Source: Lachnospiraceae bacterium
GTDB taxonomy: Bacteria > Bacillota > Clostridia > Lachnospirales > Bianqueaceae
Length of the DNA stretch: 64,000 nucleotides
Direction of reading: 5' to 3'
Assembly: GCA_022794035.1 (NCBI GenBank)
Contig: JAAWDX010000003.1
Coordinates: 124,001-188,000 of the forward strand
A model generated the notes under the pieces. The model had not been told where the DNA came from and searched no databases. It saw only the letters and a program-made list of their open reading frames with translations. Numbering within the stretch: position 1 is the first letter of the stretch; each line of letters starts with the position of its first letter. Position numbers and translations under genes: made by a program. Positions 46,124 through 53,807 of this stretch are shown piece after piece.

Positions 46124-47626
46124 TTATTCTTCCTCTAAACGGCGTTCAATGGCGTTTACAACGGTTTCGAGCACCTTGATGCGGGCGTAATATTTGCTGT
46201 TGGCTTCTACGATGATCCAAGGCGCGTAGGTGGTGGAGGTGCGGACGAGCATCTCGTCTACGGCCACCTCATACTGATCCCATTTTGCACGGTTGCGCCA
46301 GTCTTCTTCGGTGATTTTCCACTGCTTATCGGGGTTTTCCTGGCGCTCCTTGAAGCGGCGCTCCTGTTCATCCTTGTCGATGTGCATCCAGAATTTGAGT
46401 ACAACGGCGCCGCTGTTGGTCCAGCTTTCCTCCATGTGGTTCATTTCTTTATAAGCACGGCGCCATTCCTCCTCGGAGCAGAAGCCCTCGAGGCGTTCTA
46501 CCATGACGCGGCCGTACCAGGAGCGGTCGAAGATGGCGATGTGACCGGCTTTGGGCACGGCGGTCCAAAAGCGCCACAAATAATGGTGAGATTTTTCTAA
46601 ATCATTGGGAGAAGCCACCGGGTGCACGCTGTAGCCGCGGGGATCAAGCGCCTGGGTAAGTCGTTTGATGGCGCCGCCCTTGCCGCCGGCGTCCCAGCCC
46701 TCAAAGGCTAAAATCACGGGGATGCGGCGCAGATAGAGCTCGCCGTGGAGCTTGGTCAGCTTCTTTTGCAGCTCCTTCAGCCTCTTCTGATATTGTTCTT
46801 TGGTCAGTGTTTTAGAAAGGTCAATGCCAGCCAGCGCAGAGGCGCGGAAATTGTCGGTATGGATCTGGGCGCTCTCCTCGGGGCTCACCTTAATCAGATG
46901 CGCAGCGCGGCGGTCGGAAGCAGCAATGGCCTCTTCCAGACGGCTGACAACGGTGGAGGCAATCTTGGCCGCGGCATATTCCTTATCTTCCGCTTCCACA
47001 ATGGTCCAGGGAGCGTTGTCACGATCCGTCTTTTGCAGTGCTTCCTCAGCGATGCGGAAATAGGCGTCATACTGCTCACAGCGCTGCCAGTCGCCCTTCG
47101 TCACGCGCCAGGCAGTTTCTTTAGAATCCTCTAGCTTTTTCAGGCGCTTTTTCTGTTCCTTTTGCGAAATTACGAGGAAGAACTTGATGAGTACGATATG
47201 GTCATCGGTTAACAGCTCTTCAAAGGAATTGATTTCATCGGCAGCGGTGGCCAGATTTTTGGCAGTGCTCTTGCCGTCGAAGCGGTCGTTGAGCAGGATG
47301 CGGTACCAGCTGCGGTCCAGAATCGAGATGCGTCCCTTGCCGGGCATCATGTTCCAGAAGCGCCATAAAAACGGATGGTAATGCTCCTCCTCCGTCTCGC
47401 GCTGCGTGGTATACACCTTGAAGCCTCTCGGATCGAGCGGTTCGATGAGACGGTTGATCATCGTGCCCTTGCCGGCAGCGCCGAGGCCTTCAAAGGTGAT
47501 GATCACAGGAATTCCCTTTTCCTTGCAGAGGCGCTGCAGGCGGCCCAGCTTGGCATCCAGCTCGCGCATCAGCGTCTTAAATTCCTTTTTGTCCATCTTC
47601 TTAGAAAGATCAATTTTTTCTAACAC
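46124..47626 (-). CDS. pap: Double-domain polyphosphate kinase 2 (polyphosphate:AMP phosphotransferase type)
   Basis: About 500 residues when started at the GTG at 47626, which has GGAGG six bases upstream; earlier in-frame ATG codons have none. Two PPK2 domains in tandem: the first has FEGLGAAGKGTM and LDRSWYRILL, the second FEGWDAGGKGGAI and FDRSWYGRVMVERLEGF. In known class II PPK2 enzymes the second domain is the catalytic one, and here it has the more canonical motifs. It would phosphorylate AMP from polyphosphate. Sits between a CDF transporter and glpK genes on one strand. Confidence 0.92.
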   Translation of the reverse strand: MLEKIDLSKKMDKKEFKTLMRELDAKLGRLQRLCKEKGIPVIITFEGLGAAGKGTMINRLIEPLDPRGFKVYTTQRETEEEHYHPFLWRFWNMMPGKGRISILDRSWYRILLNDRFDGKSTAKNLATAADEINSFEELLTDDHIVLIKFFLVISQKEQKKRLKKLEDSKETAWRVTKGDWQRCEQYDAYFRIAEEALQKTDRDNAPWTIVEAEDKEYAAAKIASTVVSRLEEAIAASDRRAAHLIKVSPEESAQIHTDNFRASALAGIDLSKTLTKEQYQKRLKELQKKLTKLHGELYLRRIPVILAFEGWDAGGKGGAIKRLTQALDPRGYSVHPVASPNDLEKSHHYLWRFWTAVPKAGHIAIFDRSWYGRVMVERLEGFCSEEEWRRAYKEMNHMEESWTNSGAVVLKFWMHIDKDEQERRFKERQENPDKQWKITEEDWRNRAKWDQYEVAVDEMLVRTSTTYAPWIIVEANSKYYARIKVLETVVNAIERRLEEE

Positions 47627-47668
47627 ACTATTCCTCCGTTCTAACATGTATTTCACATAGAGGGCTCT

Positions 47669-48829
47669 TTATACAAAGGGCCGGTCTATGTTGATCACAG
47701 CATAATATTTTCCCGGCAGCTCGCTTACCCGCTGCGTGAGCTGCTGCTTGAATTCATCGGCGTTTAGCTGATAGGGCAGCACGGCGTCAAAGATCAGATT
47801 AGTATGCGTTTCGCCGACAACCATCCGAAAGTCATGGATGGAAATTTCATCAGAAATCTCGTGTGCAAAGCTGCTGAGCTTCATGCGCAGCTCATTGGTG
47901 AGCGCGTCATCGGTCGCAATGGGATCCATATGGATCACAGCGTCGCAGCCAAGCCGTTCGCGCAGCTGCATTTCGATATTGTCGATCATATCATGTGCCT
48001 TTAGAATGTCCACATCCATGGGAATTTCTGCATGCAGTGAAACCATCTGCCGGCCAGGACCATAATCATGGATGATCAGGTCATGAATGCCGGTGATGAT
48101 GGGCGCCTCCATCACAATGCTCTGGATCTGCCGAATGAATTCAGGATCCGGCGCCTGCCCCAGCAGCGGATTGATCGTATCCTTAGCCGCGCTGTAGCCG
48201 GAAAATAAAATGAAGCCGGAAACAAGCAGACCGCACCAGCCGTCGATGGCCAGACCGGTGTAATGGGCAATCACCGAGCAGATCAGCACCGCGGTCGTGG
48301 CAGCCATATCGCTGAGACTGTCCATAGCCGTGGCCCGCATGGCAGCTGAATCTATTTTTGCCGCAGTGCGGCGATTATAGAGCGCCATATATCCCTTGAC
48401 CAGAATGGCCACGAGCAGAATGAGGGCGCTGGGCAGGGTCAGCTCCGTTACCTCAGGGTGGATGATTTTTTCGACGGAGGTTTTAACGAGCTCGAAGCCC
48501 ATCAGCAGGATCAGGGCGGATACGATGAGGCCGGATATGTATTCGATGCGGCCGTGGCCGAAGGGGTGGTCGAGGTCGGGCTTTTGGCCGGCCATTTTGA
48601 AGCCGATGAGCGTGATGAGCGATGAGCCGGCGTCGGATAGGTTGTTGAAGGCGTCGGCTGTGATGGCTACGGAACCGGTGAGGGTGCCGGCCAGAAATTT
48701 TCCGGTGAATAAAAGCAGATTGAGAAAGATACCAAGAAGCCCGCAGAGCATGCCATAGGCCTGGCGCGTTCTGGGGCTTGCGGTATTCTCACGATCCTTG
48801 ATGAATAGCTTAGCAAGAAGAGTGAGCAA
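47669..48829 (-). CDS. Cation diffusion facilitator (CDF) family metal transporter
   Basis: 386 residues from a TTG with AAGGAG upstream. Six membrane helices; SVAITADAFNNLSDAGSS in helix 2 and AMDSLSDMAAT in helix 5 carry the metal-binding Asp/Asn residues, and HPFGHGRIEYISGL follows helix 2. The C-terminal cytoplasmic part has the CDF dimerisation fold plus an extra segment of about 80 residues. Exports Mn2+, Zn2+ or Fe2+ by proton antiport; the metal is not clear. Confidence 0.93.
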   Translation of the reverse strand: MLTLLAKLFIKDRENTASPRTRQAYGMLCGLLGIFLNLLLFTGKFLAGTLTGSVAITADAFNNLSDAGSSLITLIGFKMAGQKPDLDHPFGHGRIEYISGLIVSALILLMGFELVKTSVEKIIHPEVTELTLPSALILLVAILVKGYMALYNRRTAAKIDSAAMRATAMDSLSDMAATTAVLICSVIAHYTGLAIDGWCGLLVSGFILFSGYSAAKDTINPLLGQAPDPEFIRQIQSIVMEAPIITGIHDLIIHDYGPGRQMVSLHAEIPMDVDILKAHDMIDNIEMQLRERLGCDAVIHMDPIATDDALTNELRMKLSSFAHEISDEISIHDFRMVVGETHTNLIFDAVLPYQLNADEFKQQLTQRVSELPGKYYAVINIDRPFV

Positions 48830-48854
48830 TGATATGTCTCCTTATGAAATTAGT

Positions 48855-49817
48855 TTAGTCTTCTGAGGCCGGCGGCAGATTGCCGAAGGTTTGCAGATGC
48901 TGCAGGCTGCCGTAGCGCTGTTGCAAAATATCCCATTCGGCGGAGTCATAAAAGCGGCAGTTGCCGCGCCCGAAATCGATGGCTACCTGCAGCATGAAGC
49001 GGGCGGCATTTTCGATATCGGTCAGGTGGCTGGCATTGGTAGCGCAGCCGGGAACGGCCGTTTGAGCCGTGATGGCAACGCCGACAACAGGGGCTTGCGT
49101 GGCTGTGGCGGGCTGCAGGATGCTGTTTAAATGGCTGACACCATTGCCGTAGGGCGTGATATCCTGCGTGGCCAGCGGAAATACGTAGGGCAGCTCGCCG
49201 GTCGTGATCTCCATGGTGCTAAGCAGATCTTCGGAAACGGAGAGCACATAGCCCTGCATAACCGTGTTGGAAATAGCAAAGCCGCGGTGATTGATGACGC
49301 GGTTGCCCTTGGTCGTGTCCACCGATAAAACAGCGTCCAGCCCCTCTATGACTTCTTCTCGATTGGACTGTACGGTGCTGATGTGAGAGCCCATGAAGGG
49401 AACTGGTTTGTGAGGCGCGGTGGGCGCATCGGGGCATACATGGGTGGCGATGAAGACATCTCCCTCCAGACGATCGCCCTTCTGCTTCATGTCCAGAAGT
49501 TTGGCGGCCAGTGCCAGTGCGCAAAGCGCACCGTCGCCGTCGGATACAAAGCCGATCTGATCAGGGCGCGCGCCGATGCCGCCGAGGCGTCCGATCAGTC
49601 CGATCGTGGGCGCGGAGCCGCCGTTCATTTTTCCGTGCGTGCCGGGAATCCATAGGCGCACGACGTCCGTTTTTCCCTTGCCGTTTGCGGCATAAAGCGG
49701 ATAGGTTTCGACCTGTGCGTCGGCATCGATGCCAAGTAGATAGCTTTTTACGGCTTCGCCATTTGCACTGGCCGTGTCTAACAGATCGTATACGTCAAGT
49801 AATTGTTTGAATAACAT
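48855..49817 (-). CDS. DUF1177 family protein
   Basis: 320 residues from the ATG at 49817 (AAAGG upstream); the frame is open further back but lacks family sequence. Almost every conserved DUF1177 motif is seen: LFKQLLDVYDLLD, GLIGRLGGIGARP, VSDGDGALCALALA, HVCPDAPTAPHKPVPFMGS, SVDTTKGNRVINHRGFAIS, TTGELPYVFPLATQDITPYGNG (as separate short blocks), and GVAITAQTAVPGCATNASH. Described from family knowledge as a putative aminopeptidase- or peptidase-like family without firm function. Head of the DUF1177-CDF-pap-glpK minus-strand run. Confidence 0.9.
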   Translation of the reverse strand: MLFKQLLDVYDLLDTASANGEAVKSYLLGIDADAQVETYPLYAANGKGKTDVVRLWIPGTHGKMNGGSAPTIGLIGRLGGIGARPDQIGFVSDGDGALCALALAAKLLDMKQKGDRLEGDVFIATHVCPDAPTAPHKPVPFMGSHISTVQSNREEVIEGLDAVLSVDTTKGNRVINHRGFAISNTVMQGYVLSVSEDLLSTMEITTGELPYVFPLATQDITPYGNGVSHLNSILQPATATQAPVVGVAITAQTAVPGCATNASHLTDIENAARFMLQVAIDFGRGNCRFYDSAEWDILQQRYGSLQHLQTFGNLPPASED

Positions 49818-49864
49818 AGCAGCTGCCTTTCTTAATGATATATGAATAGAATTAAAAAGTATGC

Positions 49865-49971
49865 ATGAGCTGAGCTTATGGTAGCATAAAACCACAGGAC
49901 GACCGCAAGAATCCCGCAGGGATTTCTTGCTAAGTTCAGCGAAGAATGAGCTGAACTTATGGTAGCATAAA
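49865..49971. repeat. Direct repeats and nested hairpins upstream of the DUF1177 gene
   Basis: A 26-base direct repeat starting ATGAGCTGA and ending GCATAAA lies at 49865-49890 and 49946-49971 with one mismatch. Between them GCAAGAATCCC pairs with GGGATTTCTTGC (one bulge), and TAAGTTCAGC (49931-49940) pairs perfectly with GCTGAACTTA (49950-49959). Function unknown; regulatory or terminator-like element. Confidence 0.65.
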
Positions 49972-50000
49972 TTGGGGGAAAGCGCAAGCAGGAAAAGCGA

Positions 50001-50039
50001 TCAACCAATGGTTGAATCGGCCGGTCAACGAATGCTTGA
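50001..50039 (+). promoter_or_regulatory. Tandem operator-like 15-mers upstream of the XRE gene
   Basis: TCAACCAATGGTTGA (50001-50015, perfect 7+1+7 palindrome) and TCAACGAATGCTTGA (50025-50039) differ in two bases and are 24 bases apart. Position before an XRE gene suggests autoregulation. Confidence 0.5.
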
Positions 50040-50109
50040 TTGCTATTTTGTGCATGATCTGCTACGATGAATGCATCGATCGATACAATCTGCGAACAGG
50101 AGAAAACAA

Positions 50110-50775
50110 ATGAATATTAAATTAACCAGCATCCTGCGCGAGCTGCGCAGGGAAAAAGAAATCAAACAGGAAACACTGGCCGAGGCCATGGGCGTGAGCG
50201 TGCAGGCGGTGAGCAAGTGGGAGACGGGCATGTCCTACCCGGATATCCAGCTGCTGCCGGATCTGGCGAGATATTTTGGCGTCACCGTGGACTACCTGCT
50301 CACGGGAGAGGACAGCAAAGGTTTGCCGGTCATGCCGGAAAAAGCTCCAGTATCTGACCTTGGGGACAGCCTGCAGGTGGTGGTGGCCTATTATCGTGAT
50401 GGGGAGATGCTGCGGCAAGAGAGGCCTGAGCAGCCGATTGAGCTTGGGAATATTGCGTGGTGCATGGGCTCGGAACGGAGCTTTCAGGAGCCGGAGCTGC
50501 ATGTGAGCATCTATGGCAATGCGGAAATTGCCGGGAAGATCAATGGCAGTATCGCGCGGGCACAGGATGTGTACTGCGAGAAAGTGAATGGCAGCGTGAT
50601 GGAGGCCAGAATGGTGGAGACGGATAAAATTAACGGCAATGTGCAGGCACAGACGGTGCGATGCGGCGAGGGCAGCAAGATCAATGGAAATGTGGAGGCA
50701 GATGTGGTGTATGGACCGTTTCGTGCTTCTGGTGATGTGATCATGAAGGAGAAGGGGGAGCTGCCGGAGATTTGA
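50110..50775 (+). CDS. XRE regulator fused to a bactofilin-like repeat domain
   Basis: 221 residues from the ATG at 50110 (AGGAG eight bases upstream). Residues 8-70 are a Cro-type helix-turn-helix (IKQETLAEAMGVSVQAVSKWE, then YPDIQLLPDLARYF and VDYLLTGE). After a linker the C-terminal 90 residues show a short beta-solenoid-like rhythm, with IAGKINGSI, KVNGSVM, KINGNVQ and KINGNVEADVV, as in bactofilin/polymer-forming proteins. The fusion suggests a sensor or oligomerisation role. Followed by a terminator. Confidence 0.85.
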   Translation: MNIKLTSILRELRREKEIKQETLAEAMGVSVQAVSKWETGMSYPDIQLLPDLARYFGVTVDYLLTGEDSKGLPVMPEKAPVSDLGDSLQVVVAYYRDGEMLRQERPEQPIELGNIAWCMGSERSFQEPELHVSIYGNAEIAGKINGSIARAQDVYCEKVNGSVMEARMVETDKINGNVQAQTVRCGEGSKINGNVEADVVYGPFRASGDVIMKEKGELPEI

Positions 50776-51272
50776 CGGGCAGAAGGGCTGCTAAGGCTGC
50801 GAGGGGGTCTTGGCAGCCTTTTTTAATATAGAGCAGCTCATACCATATAGCAGCTTATATAGCCGCTCAAAAAGTGTACTTCCGCCAGTGATGGCTGAAA
50901 TTTGCGATATGGCGGATTTTGGCCGTCCTTTTGGTGCGGGTCCGTCCCTTAAGGAATGTCGTAGCCGCGTTATTTTCTTCTGATATCGGTTTTTTAACGT
51001 GCCTTAGCCCTATTTGGCAAGTTATCCCTCTGCTGTTTTTGTTCATTTAACTGGGTAAATTACTGCTTGTCTCCGTTACATTGAGTTTCATTCTCTATAA
51101 TAACGGGTCATTTAACCCGTTAATTAGTTGTAAAAAAGCTATCATCAACGGTGCTGCAAGCCCTTTTGCACGTTAAACCGGTCCAAAATTCTTTCTCAAA
51201 ACTGTCCTGGCATGAGACTGTCATGATTTTCTTTTCAGCTATATTTAATTTTTCCGCCACAGATAGCTGAAC
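50776..51272. other. Gene-free stretch between the XRE gene and the tandem modules
   Basis: About 500 bases with no coding signal. Contains the XRE terminator, a TAACGGGT / ACCCGTTA inverted repeat (51101-51122) preceded by TATAAT, and ACGTTAAA words similar to those near 17.44 kb. Confidence 0.4.
50793..50826 (+). terminator. Terminator of the XRE-bactofilin-like gene
   Basis: AAGGCTGC (50793-50800) pairs with GCAGCCTT (50813-50820), followed by TTTTTAAT. Confidence 0.85.
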
Positions 51273-51444
51273 TCATGATATAATAAGCGCAGCCAGATAT
51301 AGTTAGGCTAATCAAGCAATTGTGCTGCGCTATGAGTTTGGCATTTTATGCCAAACTCCGGTGTCGTCATGATATAATAAAGGCGGCAAGGCAGTTTAGG
51401 CTAGGCAAGCCCCTGAGCCGCCTTGCGAGTTTGCGGCAAGGTAG
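51273..51444 (+). repeat. Two tandem structured modules (TGATATAATAA plus co-varying hairpin) before the GNAT operon
   Basis: Copies start at 51273 and 51367. Both open with TCATGATATAATAA, then a stem: GCGCAGC/GCTGCGC (51287-51293, 51324-51330) in copy A and AAGGCGGC/GCCGCCTT (51380-51387, 51417-51424) in copy B. The inner part TTAGGCTA-xx-CAAGC is the same in 13 of 15 bases, and GAGTTTG follows both stems. Copy A then has a perfect 11-bp hairpin (51334-51358); copy B has CCTTGC/GCAAGG (51421-51441), which competes with its main stem. TGnTATAAT fits an extended -10, but the start would then fall inside the first arm. Confidence 0.6.
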
Positions 51445-51464
51445 TTACAAAAGGAGACATAAAA

Positions 51465-52046
51465 ATGGAGATTCAATATGAAAACATTGTGCTGCGTGAT
51501 ATGATAGAAACGGATATTGAAGATTATGTGAGATGGTTCACACAGGAAACAGCATGGTCAGAATATGATGCACCGTGGGAGGCGATTGAAACGGATGAAG
51601 CGGAAGAACGGCAAAGCTGGCGAGAATATTATGAATCAGTAAAGCAGCTGCCGGATGATCTGTTTCGCTGGAAGTTTGAAATTGAATATGAAGGCCGGCA
51701 TATTGGGTGGGTAAGCGCCTACTCAATTGATGAAAATTATCAATGGATATCTGCTAAGAATATCAAAGATGGTCAAACGATATATCATGCAGTTGGGATT
51801 GATATCTGCGAATCAAATATATGGGGAAGCGGGATTGGTACAAATGCGCTTCGCGCATTTCTTGAGTATTGTGCAGAGCATGGATGGGACGAGCTGTATA
51901 CACAAACATGGTCTGGCAATGGCCGCATGATTCGTGTTGCGAAGAAGCTTGGCTTTGTAGAATGGAGTCGTGCAGTAGGCACGCGTGAGGTTGACGGTGC
52001 AAGGTACGATGGATTAACATTTAAATGGGAGAAAAAGATAAGATGA
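51465..52046 (+). CDS. GNAT-family N-acetyltransferase (RimJ/RimL-like)
   Basis: 193 residues from the ATG at 51465 (AAAGGAG upstream). IVLRDMIETDIEDYVRWF opening, then VGIDICESNIWGSGIGTNALRAFLEY, the acetyl-CoA loop in the order typical of the RimJ/RimL and aminoglycoside acetyltransferase-type GNATs, and YTQTWSGNGRMIRVAKKLGFVE. Substrate not known. The stop overlaps the next start (ATGA). First gene of a three-gene operon behind the tandem modules. Confidence 0.88.
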   Translation: MEIQYENIVLRDMIETDIEDYVRWFTQETAWSEYDAPWEAIETDEAEERQSWREYYESVKQLPDDLFRWKFEIEYEGRHIGWVSAYSIDENYQWISAKNIKDGQTIYHAVGIDICESNIWGSGIGTNALRAFLEYCAEHGWDELYTQTWSGNGRMIRVAKKLGFVEWSRAVGTREVDGARYDGLTFKWEKKIR

Positions 52047-52918
52047 AAATTTCTGGATTCGCAGATGAAATTAGCGCGGATTTTGATGTGCAGCTGCGCA
52101 CGGTGAAGGCACTGGGAATGGAATATATATCACTGCGTACGGCAGATGGAAAGGGCATTGCCGAATATACGCCGGAAGAGGCAAGAGAGCGTCTGCTGCC
52201 TAGAATGAGAGAGGCGGGGATCTGGGTATCGTCGCTAGGCTCACCGATCGGTAAGATTGGGATTGAGGATGAAGACGGATTCAAACGCCAGATGGCGCAG
52301 CTTAAGAATCTGTGTCAGATTTGTAAGCTGCTGGATTGCCGTTATATTCGGGTTTTTAGCTTTTTTATGCCAAAGGGAGCAGCGCCGGAGGCTTATCGAG
52401 AAAAGGTGCTTGAGCGCCTGCGGCAGATGATTCCGATCGCGGAGCAGTATGACATCATTTTGATTCACGAAAATGAGAAAGACATTTACGGCGATACAGG
52501 CATGCGGTGCTTAGACCTGATGCAAGAGCTGGCAGGTCCGCATTTTCAGTTTGCCTTTGATTTTGCAAACTTTGTGCAGTGCGGCGAGGATCCGGCGCAG
52601 TGCTGGGAGCTTTTAAGAGGATATATTGCCTATATCCATATTAAAGACGCGATTTCGGAGAATAAAGAGAATGTGCTTTGCGGAACGGGCGAAGGGAAGA
52701 TTGAGGAGCTGCTGCAAAGGGCAATCTGCGAAGAGGGATATGATGGCTTCCTGACACTGGAGCCACATCTGGTGTTATTTGATTCACTAAGCTCTTTGGA
52801 AAAAGCAGGTGCAGATCAGATCATCCGGGAAAATAAGGCAAGGGACGGAGCGCAGGCATATGAAATGCAGTACCGGGCGCTGCAGAAAATATTAAACCGC
52901 ATTATGATAAAGGAGTGA
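52043..52918 (+). CDS. Sugar phosphate isomerase/epimerase-like TIM-barrel protein
   Basis: 291 residues from the ATG at 52043, overlapping the GNAT stop. Xylose-isomerase-like TIM barrel (AP endonuclease 2 family): KISGFADEIS start, GMEYISLRT, RVFSFFMP, ILIHENEKDIYGDTG holding a metal-binding Glu, FDFANFVQCGEDP, YIHIKDA and LTLEPHL with the last Glu. Close in layout to clostridial annotated sugar phosphate isomerases. Substrate unknown; carbohydrate catabolism likely. No transporter nearby. Confidence 0.9.
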   Translation: MKISGFADEISADFDVQLRTVKALGMEYISLRTADGKGIAEYTPEEARERLLPRMREAGIWVSSLGSPIGKIGIEDEDGFKRQMAQLKNLCQICKLLDCRYIRVFSFFMPKGAAPEAYREKVLERLRQMIPIAEQYDIILIHENEKDIYGDTGMRCLDLMQELAGPHFQFAFDFANFVQCGEDPAQCWELLRGYIAYIHIKDAISENKENVLCGTGEGKIEELLQRAICEEGYDGFLTLEPHLVLFDSLSSLEKAGADQIIRENKARDGAQAYEMQYRALQKILNRIMIKE

Positions 52919-52923
52919 AAAGA

Positions 52924-53763
52924 ATGGAGAAGAAGCTGCAGGAAACAATTGATACCTTGGTGAAGATGCTGCGTCAGACGGCGGAAGGGCGCTGCAGCAT
53001 TGCGCTTGCCGGGGCTCATGCAAAGGGAGTGGCAGATGCCGCTTCCGACATTGATCTTTATATGTATGTGGATGCAGTAAAACCACTGGCAGAAAGAAAA
53101 CGGATCGTAGAGGAAGTCGCGGATGCAGACGCAGGGATTTGGATGGATGAGAATCCGGATGCGAAGCCATGGGGCGGCGGATTGGATTTTAAATATCAGG
53201 GGATACCGATCGAGGTGGTCGTGCGTACCTTTGGCATGACGGATCAGCGCGTAGAGGATGCGCTTTCCGGCCACTTTGAGATCATTCCGGCTACGTGGAC
53301 GTCGAATGGGTATTATACGTTTATCCATGTCTGCGAATTATCCTTTATTAAGCCCATATACGATCCAGAAGGAATATTGGAAGCGTATCAAAAAAGAGTC
53401 ATTCCTTATCCGGCAGCGCTTAAGGAAAGTATTATTCATACCTTTTGGGCACGCGCGAATACATGGCTGGATAATTTTCATTATGATAGTGCGATTGGGC
53501 GAGAAGATATCTGGTTTTGCGGACCAATTGTGATGCATACGGTGATGGATCTGGTGCAGGTGATTTTTGCGGTGAATGACGCTTATTTTACCGGCGATAA
53601 AAAGCTGATCAAAGCGCTGCAGGCTCTACCGTATTGTCCGAGACCCCTTTTGGAAAATGCGGCTTTGCTTATGAGCGCGCCACCGGACCATGCCGCCTTG
53701 CAAAAGCAGCGTGAGCTTCTTCGCGCCGTGCGCGATGAATTAAAGGAAAAAATGAAAGGATGA
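52924..53763 (+). CDS. Nucleotidyltransferase-fold protein (DUF4037-like)
   Basis: 279 residues from the ATG at 52924 (AAAGGAG upstream, overlapping the previous stop region). The nucleotidyltransferase motif is ALAGAHAKGVADAASDIDLYMYV: Gly-Ala-His region plus the metal Asp pair; a third Asp/Glu could be PIEVVVR. The helical C-terminal half fits DUF4037 or kanamycin-nucleotidyltransferase-like proteins. Small-molecule adenylyltransferase is possible, antibiotic resistance is not shown. Ends the operon, followed by a terminator. Confidence 0.8.
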   Translation: MEKKLQETIDTLVKMLRQTAEGRCSIALAGAHAKGVADAASDIDLYMYVDAVKPLAERKRIVEEVADADAGIWMDENPDAKPWGGGLDFKYQGIPIEVVVRTFGMTDQRVEDALSGHFEIIPATWTSNGYYTFIHVCELSFIKPIYDPEGILEAYQKRVIPYPAALKESIIHTFWARANTWLDNFHYDSAIGREDIWFCGPIVMHTVMDLVQVIFAVNDAYFTGDKKLIKALQALPYCPRPLLENAALLMSAPPDHAALQKQRELLRAVRDELKEKMKG

Positions 53764-53771
53764 TCAATAGT

Positions 53772-53804
53772 AAAGTCCGCACCCTATTGGATGCGGACTT
53801 TTTT
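53772..53804 (+). terminator. Terminator of the GNAT-isomerase-nucleotidyltransferase operon
   Basis: AAAGTCCGCA / TGCGGACTTT 10-bp stem with a ten-base loop, followed by TTT. Confidence 0.85.
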
Positions 53805-53807
53805 AGC

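Noticed and set aside
52924..53763. Aminoglycoside resistance nucleotidyltransferase
   Set aside because: Only the general nucleotidyltransferase motif is seen; the rest does not match known resistance enzymes by eye and the operon context is metabolic.
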